From: Arthrobacter endolithicus
Lineage (GTDB): Bacteria; Actinomycetota; Actinomycetes; Actinomycetales; Micrococcaceae
Direction: 5' to 3'
Assembly: GCF_026627425.1 (NCBI RefSeq)
Contig: NZ_JAPNLH010000012.1
Coordinates: 62,001-126,000, forward strand
DNA length: 64,000 nucleotides
Positions within the stretch are counted from its first letter, which is position 1. Every line of letters begins with the position of its first letter. Below the pieces are notes generated by a model that did no database searches, was not told the DNA's origin, and saw only the letters and a list, made by a program, of their open reading frames with translations. This document shows positions 1 to 8,360 of this stretch, in pieces. The translations under genes and the position numbers were made by a program.

Positions 1-1
1 T

Positions 2-802
2 CTCGCCGGCCCCGGCGTTGCCGGATTCCTGATTGCCGGGTTTGGCACCGGAACCGCGTTCCTGCTCAACGCGGCCAGCTTCCTTGCGGTGCTGATCTCA
101 CTGTTGCGGATGCGCCCCGAGGAGCTGCATCCCTCCGCCCGCGCGCCGCGGGGCAAGGGCCAGATCAGGGAAGGCTTGGTCTATATCCGGCGGCGTCCTG
201 ATCTGATGATGATTATGGTGCTGGTCGGGGTGGTCGCCACCTTTGGGATGAACTTCCAGATCACCAACGCGCTCATGGCCACGCAGGTCTTCCATCTGGG
301 AGCAGGCGAATACGGGCTGCTGGGGTCTGTCATGGCGGTGGGCACGCTGGCGGCGGCGCTGCTGGCGGCCCGACGGCAGGGCACCAGAATGCGCTACGTG
401 ATCGGCGGAGTGCTGGCGTTCGCGGTGTTCGTTGCCGTCGCGGCGCTGATGCCCAGCTACTGGCTCTATGCCCTGGCCCTGATCCCCGTGGGACTGGCAT
501 CGCTGACCTTTATGAACGCCTGCAATACCAGCGTCCAGCTCTCCACGGATTCGGTGATGCGGGGACGCGTTCTGGCGGTGTACATGGTGGTGCTGCAGGG
601 CGGGACGCCGATAGGCGCACCGCTGGTCGGTTGGATCGGGACCGTCTTTGGCGCCCGCTGGTCGGTCGGAATCGGCGCTGTGGTAGCCCTGGTGGCCGGT
701 GTCTGGGCGCTGATCCTGCTCAATCGGCGCAACGACGTCCGGTTGCGCGATCAAATGCACAGCGTGACGCAGTTCAGTTTTCGGCGGCCGCTGCGCGGTT
801 AG
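2..802 (+). CDS. MFS transporter, C-terminal part (5' end outside window)
   Basis: About 266 codons are visible, open from the first bases of the window to the stop at 800-802, so the start lies upstream. The protein is a run of hydrophobic helices separated by short basic loops, for example a charged stretch after the first visible helix (MRPEELHPS) and a conserved-looking helix LMATQVFHLGAGEYGLLGS. This is the pattern of the C-terminal six-helix bundle of major facilitator efflux proteins of the enterobactin-exporter/macrolide-efflux type. The substrate cannot be read from the sequence. Its stop is only 9 nt from the stop of the convergent sensor kinase gene, leaving no room for a conventional terminator. 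Confidence 0.85.
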   Translation, partial: LAGPGVAGFLIAGFGTGTAFLLNAASFLAVLISLLRMRPEELHPSARAPRGKGQIREGLVYIRRRPDLMMIMVLVGVVATFGMNFQITNALMATQVFHLGAGEYGLLGSVMAVGTLAAALLAARRQGTRMRYVIGGVLAFAVFVAVAALMPSYWLYALALIPVGLASLTFMNACNTSVQLSTDSVMRGRVLAVYMVVLQGGTPIGAPLVGWIGTVFGARWSVGIGAVVALVAGVWALILLNRRNDVRLRDQMHSVTQFSFRRPLRG

Positions 803-811
803 GCCGGGTCG

Positions 812-2305
812 TCACGGGACGACCAGTCTTTGCGGCAAGTGGACGATGAAAGAGGTGCGCCCTGGCCTGCTGCGCAGCTCGACCCGGCCGCCGTGGGCGT
901 GGGCAATCGCCTGCACAATGGCCAATCCAAGTCCGGTGCTCCCGGTACTCCCGGCACGGGCAAGATCCGCGCGGGCAAAGCGGTCGAAGACCTTGTCCTG
1001 GAATTCGGCCGGGATGCCTGGCCCATCGTCGGCAACGGTCAGGATCACGGCGCCCACGGCGGATCGTTGCAGGCGGGTACAAATGGTGCTGCCGGCAGCC
1101 GTATGCTTGACGGCATTACTGAGCAGATTGGTGAGCAGCTGGCGAAGCTGTGTCTCATCGGCGCAGATGTTCAGGGGTTCGCTGGGGATGTCCAGCTGCC
1201 ATCGATGGTCGTTGGCCATCACGCGGAGGTCGGATACGCATTCGACGACGACTTCGGTCAGGTCCACTTCGTGACTGGCTAGGGGCAGACCCTCGTCGAG
1301 CCGGGCCAGCAGCAGCAGATCCTCCACCAGGGTGCCCATCCGTCGGGACTGCGACTCCACCCGGTCCAGCGAATTCATCCCTTCAGCACTCAGAGTCTCA
1401 GTGGCCCGCAGCAATTCGGTGTAACCGCGGATGGCCGTCAGGGGCGTGCGGAGTTCGTGGCTGGCGTCGGCAACAAAACGACGGACCTTGGTCTCGCTCC
1501 TCTGCCGGGCCACCAGAGCGCTGAAAACGTTGTCCAGCAGCTTGTTAAGCGCATGGCCCACGTTGCCGACTTCCGTTGCCGGGTTCGCGGCGTCAAGCGG
1601 GACGCGTTCGGTCAGTGCCACCTCGCCGGCCTCCAGCGGCAGCTCGGCGACTCTGCCGGCTACCGCGGAAAGTTCTTCCAGCGGCGCCAAGGTACGGCGA
1701 ATAATCACGGTCCCCACCAGGCCGACGGCGGCAAGGCCGCCGAGCGAAATCAGCACAATCGCGAGGACCAGGGAAGCCAGAATGGCATTATTGGCAGCCA
1801 GTGGCAGGCCGGTGACGACGACATCCCCGTCCGGGACCCGGATTGCCGTCAGGCGGTATTCGCCGCTGGAGAGGGTCCGATCCACCGGCGCGGCCCCGAC
1901 GGCAACTGTGCGCAGGGTCTGCGCATCGTCTGGAGTGATTCCGGTTAGTGTCTGGTCATTTGCGAGCAGGCCTGCACTGGTCACGGTGCCGCCGGAAACA
2001 CGGGCATTGAGGGTTCCGATGCCGGTGCCGCGCGCATTCAAGGGGTTCGGGCGGGACCCCGATGAGCCCCGCGGCGGAGCTCCGCTGCTGAATACCACGG
2101 CCCGGTGCGAGGCCTCGTTCAAGGTGGTGTCCAGCTGGTGCATCAGGGATGACTGCACCGCAGCATAGCTAACCGATCCCACGATGAGGCAGATGGCAGT
2201 GAGCAGGGCCATCGTGGCCAGCACCATCTTGGTGCGCAAACGCCATGCTTTCACACCGGCCCAATGCGGCCGCGGCAAGCGCGGTCGGGATCCTCCGGTC
2301 TTCAC
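812..2305 (-). CDS. Two-component sensor histidine kinase (HAMP, HisKA, HATPase)
   Basis: This 497-residue membrane kinase has a basic N-terminus, a transmembrane helix at about 27-49, an extracytoplasmic sensor region to about 175 and a second helix at about 176-202. A HAMP linker, a dimerisation/phosphoacceptor domain with His283 in the motif SHELRTPLT, and a C-terminal ATPase domain follow; N-box NLLSNAVKHT, G1 DDGPGIP and G2 TGLGLAIV are all present. It should phosphorylate the regulator encoded immediately upstream; the two genes overlap by 4 nt (ATGA), so they are translationally coupled. The architecture resembles actinobacterial MprB/TcrY/PrrB kinases. The signal sensed is not deducible. 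Confidence 0.93.
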   Translation of the reverse strand: MKTGGSRPRLPRPHWAGVKAWRLRTKMVLATMALLTAICLIVGSVSYAAVQSSLMHQLDTTLNEASHRAVVFSSGAPPRGSSGSRPNPLNARGTGIGTLNARVSGGTVTSAGLLANDQTLTGITPDDAQTLRTVAVGAAPVDRTLSSGEYRLTAIRVPDGDVVVTGLPLAANNAILASLVLAIVLISLGGLAAVGLVGTVIIRRTLAPLEELSAVAGRVAELPLEAGEVALTERVPLDAANPATEVGNVGHALNKLLDNVFSALVARQRSETKVRRFVADASHELRTPLTAIRGYTELLRATETLSAEGMNSLDRVESQSRRMGTLVEDLLLLARLDEGLPLASHEVDLTEVVVECVSDLRVMANDHRWQLDIPSEPLNICADETQLRQLLTNLLSNAVKHTAAGSTICTRLQRSAVGAVILTVADDGPGIPAEFQDKVFDRFARADLARAGSTGSTGLGLAIVQAIAHAHGGRVELRSRPGRTSFIVHLPQRLVVP

Positions 2306-3060
2306 CTCACAGCAGGTTTCAGCACGTAGCCCGCACCGCGGATGGTATGGATCATCGGCGGCCGGTTCGCGTCGATCCTTTTGCGCAGGTAGGAAATGTA
2401 CAGCTCCACAATGTTTGCCTCCCCACCGAAGTCATAGTTCCACACGCGTTCAAGAATCTGCGCCTTACTGACCACACGCCGGGGATTTTCCATCAGATAG
2501 CGCAGCAGCTCGTACTGGGTGGCGGTCAGCGCGATGCGCTCGCCCCCTCGGGTGACCTCGCGGGGGTCCTGGTTCAACTGCAGATCTCCAACCACCAGTT
2601 CTGCGCCAGTGCCGGCCGTAACGCCGGAGCGCTGGACGATCCGGTGCAGTCGGAGCAGGACCTCTTCCATACTGAAGGGCTTGGTGACGTAGTCATCCCC
2701 TCCTGCCGCCAATCCGGCGAGTCGGTCCTCCACCGCGTCCTTGGCGGTCAGGAACAGCGCCGGCAACCCCGGCGCAAAGGTGCGGATCTTGCCCAGCAGC
2801 GCGACGCCGTCGAGCCCCGGAAGCATCACGTCCAGCACCAGGACGTCCGGACGGAACTCACGGGCCGTTTTAATAGCCCGGTCGCCATCGTTGGCCACCC
2901 GGACGTTCCAGCCCGACATCTGCAGCCCGGCCCGCATCAGCTCGGCCAGGCTGGGTTCGTCATCGACGACAAGGGCGCGGATAGGGGAGCCGTCCGGATG
3001 CGTCAGATGGGGCAGATGGTCCGTCAGGGAGCTCGAGGATGCCATGACATCATTGTGCAC
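2302..3060 (-). CDS. OmpR/PhoB-family response regulator
   Basis: The 252-residue protein has a receiver domain with the acidic pair Asp34-Asp35, phosphoacceptor Asp77 in VLVLDVMLPG and the switch Lys in FLTAKD. A winged-helix DNA-binding domain follows, with the typical start LTATQYELLRYL, recognition helix VELYISYLRKRID and wing IRGAGYVLKP. It is the first gene of a two-gene operon with the sensor kinase (4-nt overlap), and phosphorylation should switch its DNA binding. The residues before the receiver (about 1-25) are poorly ordered, and an internal ATG at codon 6 is an alternative start. Regulon unknown. Confidence 0.94.
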   Translation of the reverse strand: MHNDVMASSSSLTDHLPHLTHPDGSPIRALVVDDEPSLAELMRAGLQMSGWNVRVANDGDRAIKTAREFRPDVLVLDVMLPGLDGVALLGKIRTFAPGLPALFLTAKDAVEDRLAGLAAGGDDYVTKPFSMEEVLLRLHRIVQRSGVTAGTGAELVVGDLQLNQDPREVTRGGERIALTATQYELLRYLMENPRRVVSKAQILERVWNYDFGGEANIVELYISYLRKRIDANRPPMIHTIRGAGYVLKPAVR

Positions 3061-3451
3061 CGCGCTCGTTTCGAGCCGCTGGGTGTTACCTGACGGTCGG
3101 CTGTGAGTGGGGTCCGCGTGAGGCCTGGAGCAACGTGACCTGCATCACGATGGACGTCTTTGTCTCAGCATGCGGATGATTTTCCCCAATGTTACTTGCA
3201 CGTTGGGTTTGTTACGCGACAGACTCTCATTGTGAACATCCACTCAATGGCATCTGCAGCCGCAGCGACCCTACCCAGTGAAACCGCTGGCAGGCTCATG
3301 TGCTGTTGTCGAATGCAGGCCTGACTCACTACCCCAGAGTTTAGGCATTATGGGTCTTCGGACCCGCCCGCCATGGGCATTTACTCCGCCGTTTGGGCGG
3401 GAGTGAAGAAGCATTCGTGCCGCGAAGGCGGCTATTCACATCGAGGTCACC
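3061..3451. other. Divergent intergenic region with a UUCG hairpin
   Basis: This 391-nt non-coding stretch lies between the divergent response-regulator and winged-helix genes and is visibly less GC-rich than its surroundings. It must carry promoters for both directions. The one clear structure is a short hairpin at 3352-3365 (GGGTC, loop TTCG, GACCC) with the very stable C(UUCG)G closing. It lies about 90 nt before the winged-helix start and probably within its 5' untranslated region. No terminator, tRNA or convincing small gene was seen. Confidence 0.5.
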
Positions 3452-4318
3452 ATGTCAGTAGCATCCGGATACGTCCACATCTCCGTCCGCAACGCGGGCA
3501 AGGCCGCGATCGGCGGCGCCACCACCAACAACAGTTTCCGGGCCCCGTTTGCCGAGTCCGTGCCCCACCCGGCGCCCGGGGCGGGGCACGGACTCGGATA
3601 TCAGGACTCCCGTAATCCGACGCCCGGTCAGGGAAGCCGGGGCCCTTACCTCCCGGCAGTTCCCTCGACGGCCCCCACGACGGTTGTCCCCGGTTTCGAG
3701 CGCCGTCGTAGCGCCCAGGTGGAGAACGTAGCCCGCGGGTTTGTGCTGTATGTGGGTGTGGATGAGGAGACCGCTGCGGCGGCGGGAACCTCCTTGGCCA
3801 AACTGGCTCAGGATATCCGCGCCTACGCGCAGACGCTGGTGCCGCAGGCGCAGAGCTATGCCGCCGTCGCCCTCGCTCCGGCGGATGCCCCCGGGACGGC
3901 TCTGGACGTGGTGCGGTCCACCTTCGGGGATCCGGCCGTGCTGGTGCGCCAGCGTCAGGACACGGCCCGGCAGCGGCCGGTCCCTGAAACCCGGCCCACC
4001 GGAGTGCTGATTGACTTGGCGCGCCGGGAAGTGCACCTTGACGGGGAGACGCTGAACCTGACGTTCAAAGAATTTGAATTACTCAATTACCTGGTGGAAC
4101 ACGGCACCCGAACGGTGGGACGCGAGGAGCTGCTGGACGGGCTGTGGCGCAATGCGGACGAGGTACCTAATGAGCGCACCATCGACGTGCACATCCGCCG
4201 GCTACGGTCCAAGCTGGGACGGCTGGCCAATACGGTCCGCACGGTCCGCGGCGAGGGATACCGGTTCTACGAGCATCCCGAAGTGGTGGTCTGGGCGGCG
4301 CCGGAATACTCCATCTAA
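3452..4318 (+). CDS. Orphan winged-helix (Trans_reg_C) regulator
   Basis: The 288-residue protein carries a C-terminal OmpR-type winged helix (about 195-280): LTFKEFELLNYLVEHG, then ERTIDVHIRRLRSKLGRL and the wing VRGEGYRFYEHPEV. There is no receiver domain. Residues 100-170 form a small alpha/beta-looking domain (FVLYVGVDEETAAAAG onward), and the first ~95 residues are Pro/Gly-rich and probably disordered, with a perfect inverted repeat inside their coding sequence. The ATG start follows a GAGGT-like site by a few bases. It lies 22 nt upstream of sixA and may share its transcript. DNA binding is well supported; activation without phosphorylation is inference. Confidence 0.85.
   Translation: MSVASGYVHISVRNAGKAAIGGATTNNSFRAPFAESVPHPAPGAGHGLGYQDSRNPTPGQGSRGPYLPAVPSTAPTTVVPGFERRRSAQVENVARGFVLYVGVDEETAAAAGTSLAKLAQDIRAYAQTLVPQAQSYAAVALAPADAPGTALDVVRSTFGDPAVLVRQRQDTARQRPVPETRPTGVLIDLARREVHLDGETLNLTFKEFELLNYLVEHGTRTVGREELLDGLWRNADEVPNERTIDVHIRRLRSKLGRLANTVRTVRGEGYRFYEHPEVVVWAAPEYSI
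3552..3597. repeat. Perfect 15-bp inverted repeat inside the winged-helix gene
   Basis: Arms 3552-3566 (CCGAGTCCGTGCCCC) and 3583-3597 are exact reverse complements around a 16-nt GC-rich centre that can pair further (CCCGG/CCGGG). It lies in the part of the reading frame encoding the disordered N-terminal linker. Such a stem in mRNA would be very stable. It may be a small inserted palindromic element or a translational or transcriptional pause signal. Confidence 0.75.
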
Positions 4319-4340
4319 CGGTGGTCATTAGACTGAGGTC

Positions 4341-4868
4341 ATGAGCGAAACACACCTCCTGCGGCTTGTCTTGATGCGGCACGCCAAGGCGGCGTACCCG
4401 CTGGGGGTGGCGGACCATGACCGGCCGCTGGCGCAGCGTGGACACGCGGATGCGGCCGTTGCGGGCCGTTGGCTGCTGGAGAACTCGGTGATCCCCGATT
4501 TCATTCTCTGTTCCAGTGCTTTGCGGGCGCGGCAGAGTTGCACGTGGGTCTGTCAGCAGCTCGGCGACAAGGCGCCCACCGCCAAGCTGGAGGACCGGCT
4601 GTACGCCGCCTCCGCAGGGGAGATGCTGGCCGTGGTGAACCATCTGCCGGAGACTGTCCGAACGTTGCTGGTGATCAGCCATTTGCCGGGCATCCAGGAG
4701 CTTGGTCTGCGGCTGGCGTCCCGGGATTCGGATGAATCAGCGTATACGAATCTGGCCATGAGCTACCCCACGAGTGCGCTTGCGGTCTTCGAGTACGCCG
4801 GAACCTGGGCCGGGCTCGACGGCCAGGACGCCCGCGCCACGGCCTTCGCAGTTCCCCGCGCGGCCTGA
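4341..4868 (+). CDS. sixA: SixA-type histidine phosphatase
   Basis: This 175-residue protein belongs to the histidine phosphatase (RHG) superfamily. The N-terminal motif LRLVLMRHAKAAYP supplies the catalytic His14, and ARQSC, GEMLAVVNHL and the second conserved His in LLVISHLPGIQELG complete the pocket. The short form matches SixA, which in enterobacteria removes phosphate from phosphohistidine in HPt/PTS proteins; in actinobacteria the target is not established. The gene starts 22 nt after the winged-helix regulator and may be co-transcribed with it. A long inverted repeat lies immediately downstream. Confidence 0.85.
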   Translation: MSETHLLRLVLMRHAKAAYPLGVADHDRPLAQRGHADAAVAGRWLLENSVIPDFILCSSALRARQSCTWVCQQLGDKAPTAKLEDRLYAASAGEMLAVVNHLPETVRTLLVISHLPGIQELGLRLASRDSDESAYTNLAMSYPTSALAVFEYAGTWAGLDGQDARATAFAVPRAA

Positions 4869-4884
4869 AAATACCGCGAAGACT

Positions 4885-4949
4885 CCGCTGAGTGGGTACA
4901 TCTGCCCCTTCCGTGGGGGATTTTAGGGGCAGATGTACCCACTCAGCGG
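4885..4949. repeat. Perfect 25-bp inverted repeat between convergent genes
   Basis: Arms 4885-4909 and 4925-4949 are exact reverse complements (left arm begins CCGCTGAGTGGGTACATCTG) with a 15-nt loop ending in TTTT. It sits between the convergent sixA and tetR genes, where it could act as a bidirectional terminator. At 25 uninterrupted base pairs without flanking T-tracts, it is longer than an ordinary terminator and looks like a REP/MITE-type palindromic unit. I saw no second copy in this window. Confidence 0.8.
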
Positions 4950-4975
4950 GAGCGGAAGAGGGGGAATCGACGGGG

Positions 4976-5587
4976 TTACCTCAGATAGCCGCGGATGACG
5001 GTCATGACCACAGCGAGGGCCTGTTCCCGTGAGCGGTCCGGATGGAATACCAGCCGGTCCAGCCCGATCACGAACGTGGCTCCCAGAATCGCCCCGGCCA
5101 CGCTGGCCGGGGTAATCTCCGTATCCACCTGATTCTCCTGGGCCACGCGTTCCACCGCGCCGCCGATCACGCCGACCAGCCGCTCACGCAGCAGGGTCAA
5201 GGTCTCGTGCCACTCGCCGGGGGTGCGCCACATCTCGCTGACCAGCAGTTGGGCGAAGGAGGGATACTCGGCGAAAAAATCCAGCATGGCACCGAGCATT
5301 TCCTGCAGGTCATCCACGGCCTTTGCTGCCGGAGAAAGCGAGACCAGACGGGACTCGAGCATTTCCACGCCGTGCTCCAGCAGAGCCGCGATCATCTCCG
5401 ATTTGCTGCCGAAGTTGTAATACACGGTGCCCTTGGAAACTCCCGCCGCGGCGGCAATTTCGTCTACCGTCACACTGGCGGGTCCACGCTCGCCGATCAG
5501 CAGCATGGATGCATCGAAGAGCTTTTGCCGGGTGGCGTTGGTCCGGGCGGGCCGCCGCGATTGGGCAGGGTGCGCAGGTTCGCTCAT
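4976..5587 (-). CDS. TetR-family transcriptional regulator
   Basis: The 203-residue protein has an N-terminal TetR helix-turn-helix (about 15-62: ATRQKLFDASMLLIGERG, VTVDEIAAAAGVSKGTVYYNFGSKSEM) and a helical ligand-binding/dimer domain. It is the last gene of a three-gene operon read leftward, and its start overlaps the end of the YhgE/Pip gene by 4 nt. A perfect 16-bp palindrome in the operon promoter at 8371-8386 is the likely operator, so it probably represses its own operon. The inducer is unknown. Confidence 0.93.
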   Translation of the reverse strand: MSEPAHPAQSRRPARTNATRQKLFDASMLLIGERGPASVTVDEIAAAAGVSKGTVYYNFGSKSEMIAALLEHGVEMLESRLVSLSPAAKAVDDLQEMLGAMLDFFAEYPSFAQLLVSEMWRTPGEWHETLTLLRERLVGVIGGAVERVAQENQVDTEITPASVAGAILGATFVIGLDRLVFHPDRSREQALAVVMTVIRGYLR

Positions 5588-7620
5588 ACCGCAATCTCCG
5601 GTTGCAGCGTCTTCAGTGTCCAGAACTTATGCTTGCGCACCGCGAAAAAGGACAACACCAGGCCAAAGAGCGTATAACCGATCAGGCCAAGGACAATCGA
5701 TCCCACGGGGGCCAGATCGGCACCGTAAATCAGGTGCCGCATACCTTCCACTACATGGCCCATGGGCATTATGGTGTGGATCGCATGCAGCGGCCCGGGT
5801 GTAGTCTGCCAAGGAAACGTGCCGCCGGAACTGACCAGCTGGAGCACCCGTAGTATCAGAACCACAAACTTTCCCACCGTGCCCAGCAGCGCTACTATGC
5901 CCTGGATGATGGCGGTGAAGGCCATCGAGGCCAGCAGCAGCAGGCCCAGGGTGAGCACCGGATGCGACGGATTCAGCCCGAGCCCGAAATAGACCACCAG
6001 ATACATCACCACGGCCTGCAGCGTGGACACTAGAAAAAACGGCAGCCAACCGCCGACGGCGATTTTCCAGGACGGTGCGTTGGACGCCAATGCGCGCTGG
6101 GTCACCGGACGCATGGCCTGGACCAGCATGAAAGCACCGATCCACAGGGCCAAGACCAGGAAGAACGGTGCCAGTCCGGAGCCGTAGTTGGCGGCCTGCG
6201 CCTGGGACAGCGAATTGACGGCGATGGGGTCCGAGATGACCTTGGCGGCATTGGCCTTCTGCGCGTCGTTGGGATTCGGGACCTGACCGGCACCCTTGGC
6301 GAGTTCATCGGCCAGCGTGGCGGCTCCGGTGGACAGCGTTTTTGCACCGCCGTCGAGCTTGGCGGCACCGTCGTCAAGTGCCTGGGCGCCGGCGGCGAGA
6401 TGGCGGCTGCCATCCAGCGCGGTCTGTTGGCCGGCCGCGAGTGTGGCGGCCCCGGAGGAGAGCCGGGCCGCGCCGTCGTTGGCCTGCGTGATGGCACCGG
6501 TCAGGGTCGGAGCGGCCGCGGCGAGTTTGGCAGCGCCCCCGGCCACGGCCTGCGAGCCCGCCGCGAGCTGCTGCACGTCCGCCGCATCGGTGTGCAGCTT
6601 CGCCTTGGCGTCCAGCACGGCCGGGCCGACCGGGGCGGATTGGACATCGGCCTTGATCTTGTCCGCGTCTGCCTGGGGAATCGTTCCGGCCGCGACGAGC
6701 GCATCGAGCCGCTGCGAGAAGCCCGTTTTTGCCGCCGCATCCAGTTGATCAAGCCCGCCGACGGCATCCTGGACTTTGGTATTCAGCGTCGCGTTTCCGG
6801 CCGCCACCTGTGCGGCTCCGGCGGAGAGTGCCTGGCTATCGACCGGCAACGAGGCGGTTTGGGACTTCAGCTGGTCCAGGCCGGTGCTCAGCTGCCCGGC
6901 GCCGTTATTGAGCTGGTTCGCGCCGTCCACCAGCTGGCTCTGGCCGTCCACCAACTGATTCGCGCCGCCGGTCAGCGTACCCGTGCCCGTGTGCAGCTGT
7001 GCAGCACCGTCGCGCAGACCTGCCGCTCCCGATGCGAGCTGGCCGGCGCCGTCGGCCGCCTTAACGATTTGCGTATGAATGGTGCCGTAACCGGTCAGCA
7101 GCGCGTCCGCGGTGGTCTGCCCCACCTCCTTGGCCACGGATTGGTGCACCTGCGTGGTCACCTTGTCGATAATGGAGGTCAGTAGATAGTTGTTGGCATC
7201 ATTGGTGGTGACGCCCAAAATAGCTTGTTTCGCGGAATCGAAATTTTCCGGTGATGCGAGGTTTTGGGAAAAGTCCCGGGGAATCTTCAGCGCAAACGCG
7301 TACTCGCCGGATTCCACTCCGCTGTCCGCCTGCTGGGCAGAATCCACCTTAACCCAGTCGAACTTTTTACCGTCGATCAGGGTCTGCGCCACCTGATTGC
7401 CCACCTGGAGGTGCTTGCCGTCCTTGGTGGTGGCGCCCTGGTCCTGGACAACAACGGCCGCCTTAAGCTGGTCAAGATTGCCGTACGGATCCCAGTTGGC
7501 ATACAGGTAAAGGGCGCCGTAGAGCAGCGGAACCATGATCAGCGCCAGGATGGTCAGCTTCGGAAGCAGGCCCCCCGTCATGCGCTTGAGCTCGGAAAGA
7601 GCGAGACGGAGGACGGTCAT
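5584..7620 (-). CDS. YhgE/Pip family membrane protein
   Basis: The 678-residue protein has the signature layout of YhgE/Pip (phage infection protein) family members. There is one N-terminal transmembrane helix (about 18-40), a long extracytoplasmic region, and about five C-terminal helices (about 480-660) of the ABC-2 permease type. The extracytoplasmic region contains many heptad-like repeats of the form GAxxLxxGxxxL (LASGAAGLRDGAAQLHTG and similar), expected to form a long coiled coil. It overlaps both neighbours by 4 nt. Family members form the membrane part of ABC-2-like systems linked to lipid or ESX/type VII-associated export, but the substrate is unproven. Here the partner ATPase is degenerate. 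Confidence 0.9.
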   Translation of the reverse strand: MTVLRLALSELKRMTGGLLPKLTILALIMVPLLYGALYLYANWDPYGNLDQLKAAVVVQDQGATTKDGKHLQVGNQVAQTLIDGKKFDWVKVDSAQQADSGVESGEYAFALKIPRDFSQNLASPENFDSAKQAILGVTTNDANNYLLTSIIDKVTTQVHQSVAKEVGQTTADALLTGYGTIHTQIVKAADGAGQLASGAAGLRDGAAQLHTGTGTLTGGANQLVDGQSQLVDGANQLNNGAGQLSTGLDQLKSQTASLPVDSQALSAGAAQVAAGNATLNTKVQDAVGGLDQLDAAAKTGFSQRLDALVAAGTIPQADADKIKADVQSAPVGPAVLDAKAKLHTDAADVQQLAAGSQAVAGGAAKLAAAAPTLTGAITQANDGAARLSSGAATLAAGQQTALDGSRHLAAGAQALDDGAAKLDGGAKTLSTGAATLADELAKGAGQVPNPNDAQKANAAKVISDPIAVNSLSQAQAANYGSGLAPFFLVLALWIGAFMLVQAMRPVTQRALASNAPSWKIAVGGWLPFFLVSTLQAVVMYLVVYFGLGLNPSHPVLTLGLLLLASMAFTAIIQGIVALLGTVGKFVVLILRVLQLVSSGGTFPWQTTPGPLHAIHTIMPMGHVVEGMRHLIYGADLAPVGSIVLGLIGYTLFGLVLSFFAVRKHKFWTLKTLQPEIAV

Positions 7621-8330
7621 TTGGTTTCCTGCGATTCGTCGTTAAGCGCCGGTTCCGTGCGTGGACTCCCGGCTGTATTTACTTCGGGGGGAGTGTCTCC
7701 CAAACGGGCGACGGCGCCGTGCCAGTTCTCCGGTATGGTCGCGACCGTGACAATCACCGTCAGCGGACGCACCGGGGCTGCCGTTCCGCTGCCCGCCGCG
7801 AGCCGTTGCAGGAACGGCAGCCAGTCCTGCGGGTCGGCGCTGTGCCGATCGGGTGAATCGACCACCATCACATCGACGTCCGCATTCGCCAGGGCCAGAT
7901 CGGTCAGTAGCTTCAGCCGAGGTTCCGGGTCCAGTTCATCGACCCATTTGGCGGCGACGTCCGCGTGCCCGTGCTCGGCCAACCATGCCGCCGGGCGGGT
8001 GCGGTCGCGGAATTTGCGCGGCACCAGGGCCAGGTCCTCCGCGGTCAGATCCTGCACGCTCAGATGCTGTTCGGGTTCGTTGACGTCCGGCGCGTCGATC
8101 AGCGCACTGTGCCGGCGCAGGTGCGCAATATCCCCCTCATGTCCCCAGTGTACGGATCCTGAGGTGGGCCGCATTCTTCCGGTCAGGGTCAGAGCCAGGG
8201 CTGTGCGCCGTTCCTGGCCGTCCCCCTGGACCAGGAGGAGGGTTCCGCGCTGCGCCTCCAGGCTGGTCGCCGGGAGAAGGTCCCGGTGACGGCCCTGGAC
8301 CTGAAGCTTCGAAGCTGACAGCACAGACAT
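7617..8330 (-). CDS. Degenerate ABC-transporter ATPase-like protein
   Basis: This 237-residue protein aligns by layout with an ABC ATPase but has lost the catalytic motifs. The P-loop position reads GDGQERRT, with the Walker A Gly-Lys replaced by Arg-Arg. No LSGGQ signature is recognisable, and the Walker B region ends VMVVDSPDRH, lacking the catalytic Glu. The start LSASKLQVQGRHRDLLPATSLEAQRG and the piece TSGSVHWGHEGDIAHLRR still resemble an ABC domain. It is the first gene of the operon with YhgE/Pip and TetR, downstream of a palindromic operator. I read it as a pseudo-ATPase subunit that may bind but not hydrolyse nucleotide. Coding is not in doubt; the function is. Confidence 0.8.
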   Translation of the reverse strand: MSVLSASKLQVQGRHRDLLPATSLEAQRGTLLLVQGDGQERRTALALTLTGRMRPTSGSVHWGHEGDIAHLRRHSALIDAPDVNEPEQHLSVQDLTAEDLALVPRKFRDRTRPAAWLAEHGHADVAAKWVDELDPEPRLKLLTDLALANADVDVMVVDSPDRHSADPQDWLPFLQRLAAGSGTAAPVRPLTVIVTVATIPENWHGAVARLGDTPPEVNTAGSPRTEPALNDESQETK

Positions 8331-8360
8331 GGCCTTCCGGTGGATTATTGAGCCGCCTAA

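Noticed and set aside
98-760. Long antisense open frames over the MFS gene and many similar frames across the window
   Set aside because: High-GC codon bias creates long open frames on the opposite strand and in other frames. They lack recognisable motifs and overlap genes with clear family signatures.
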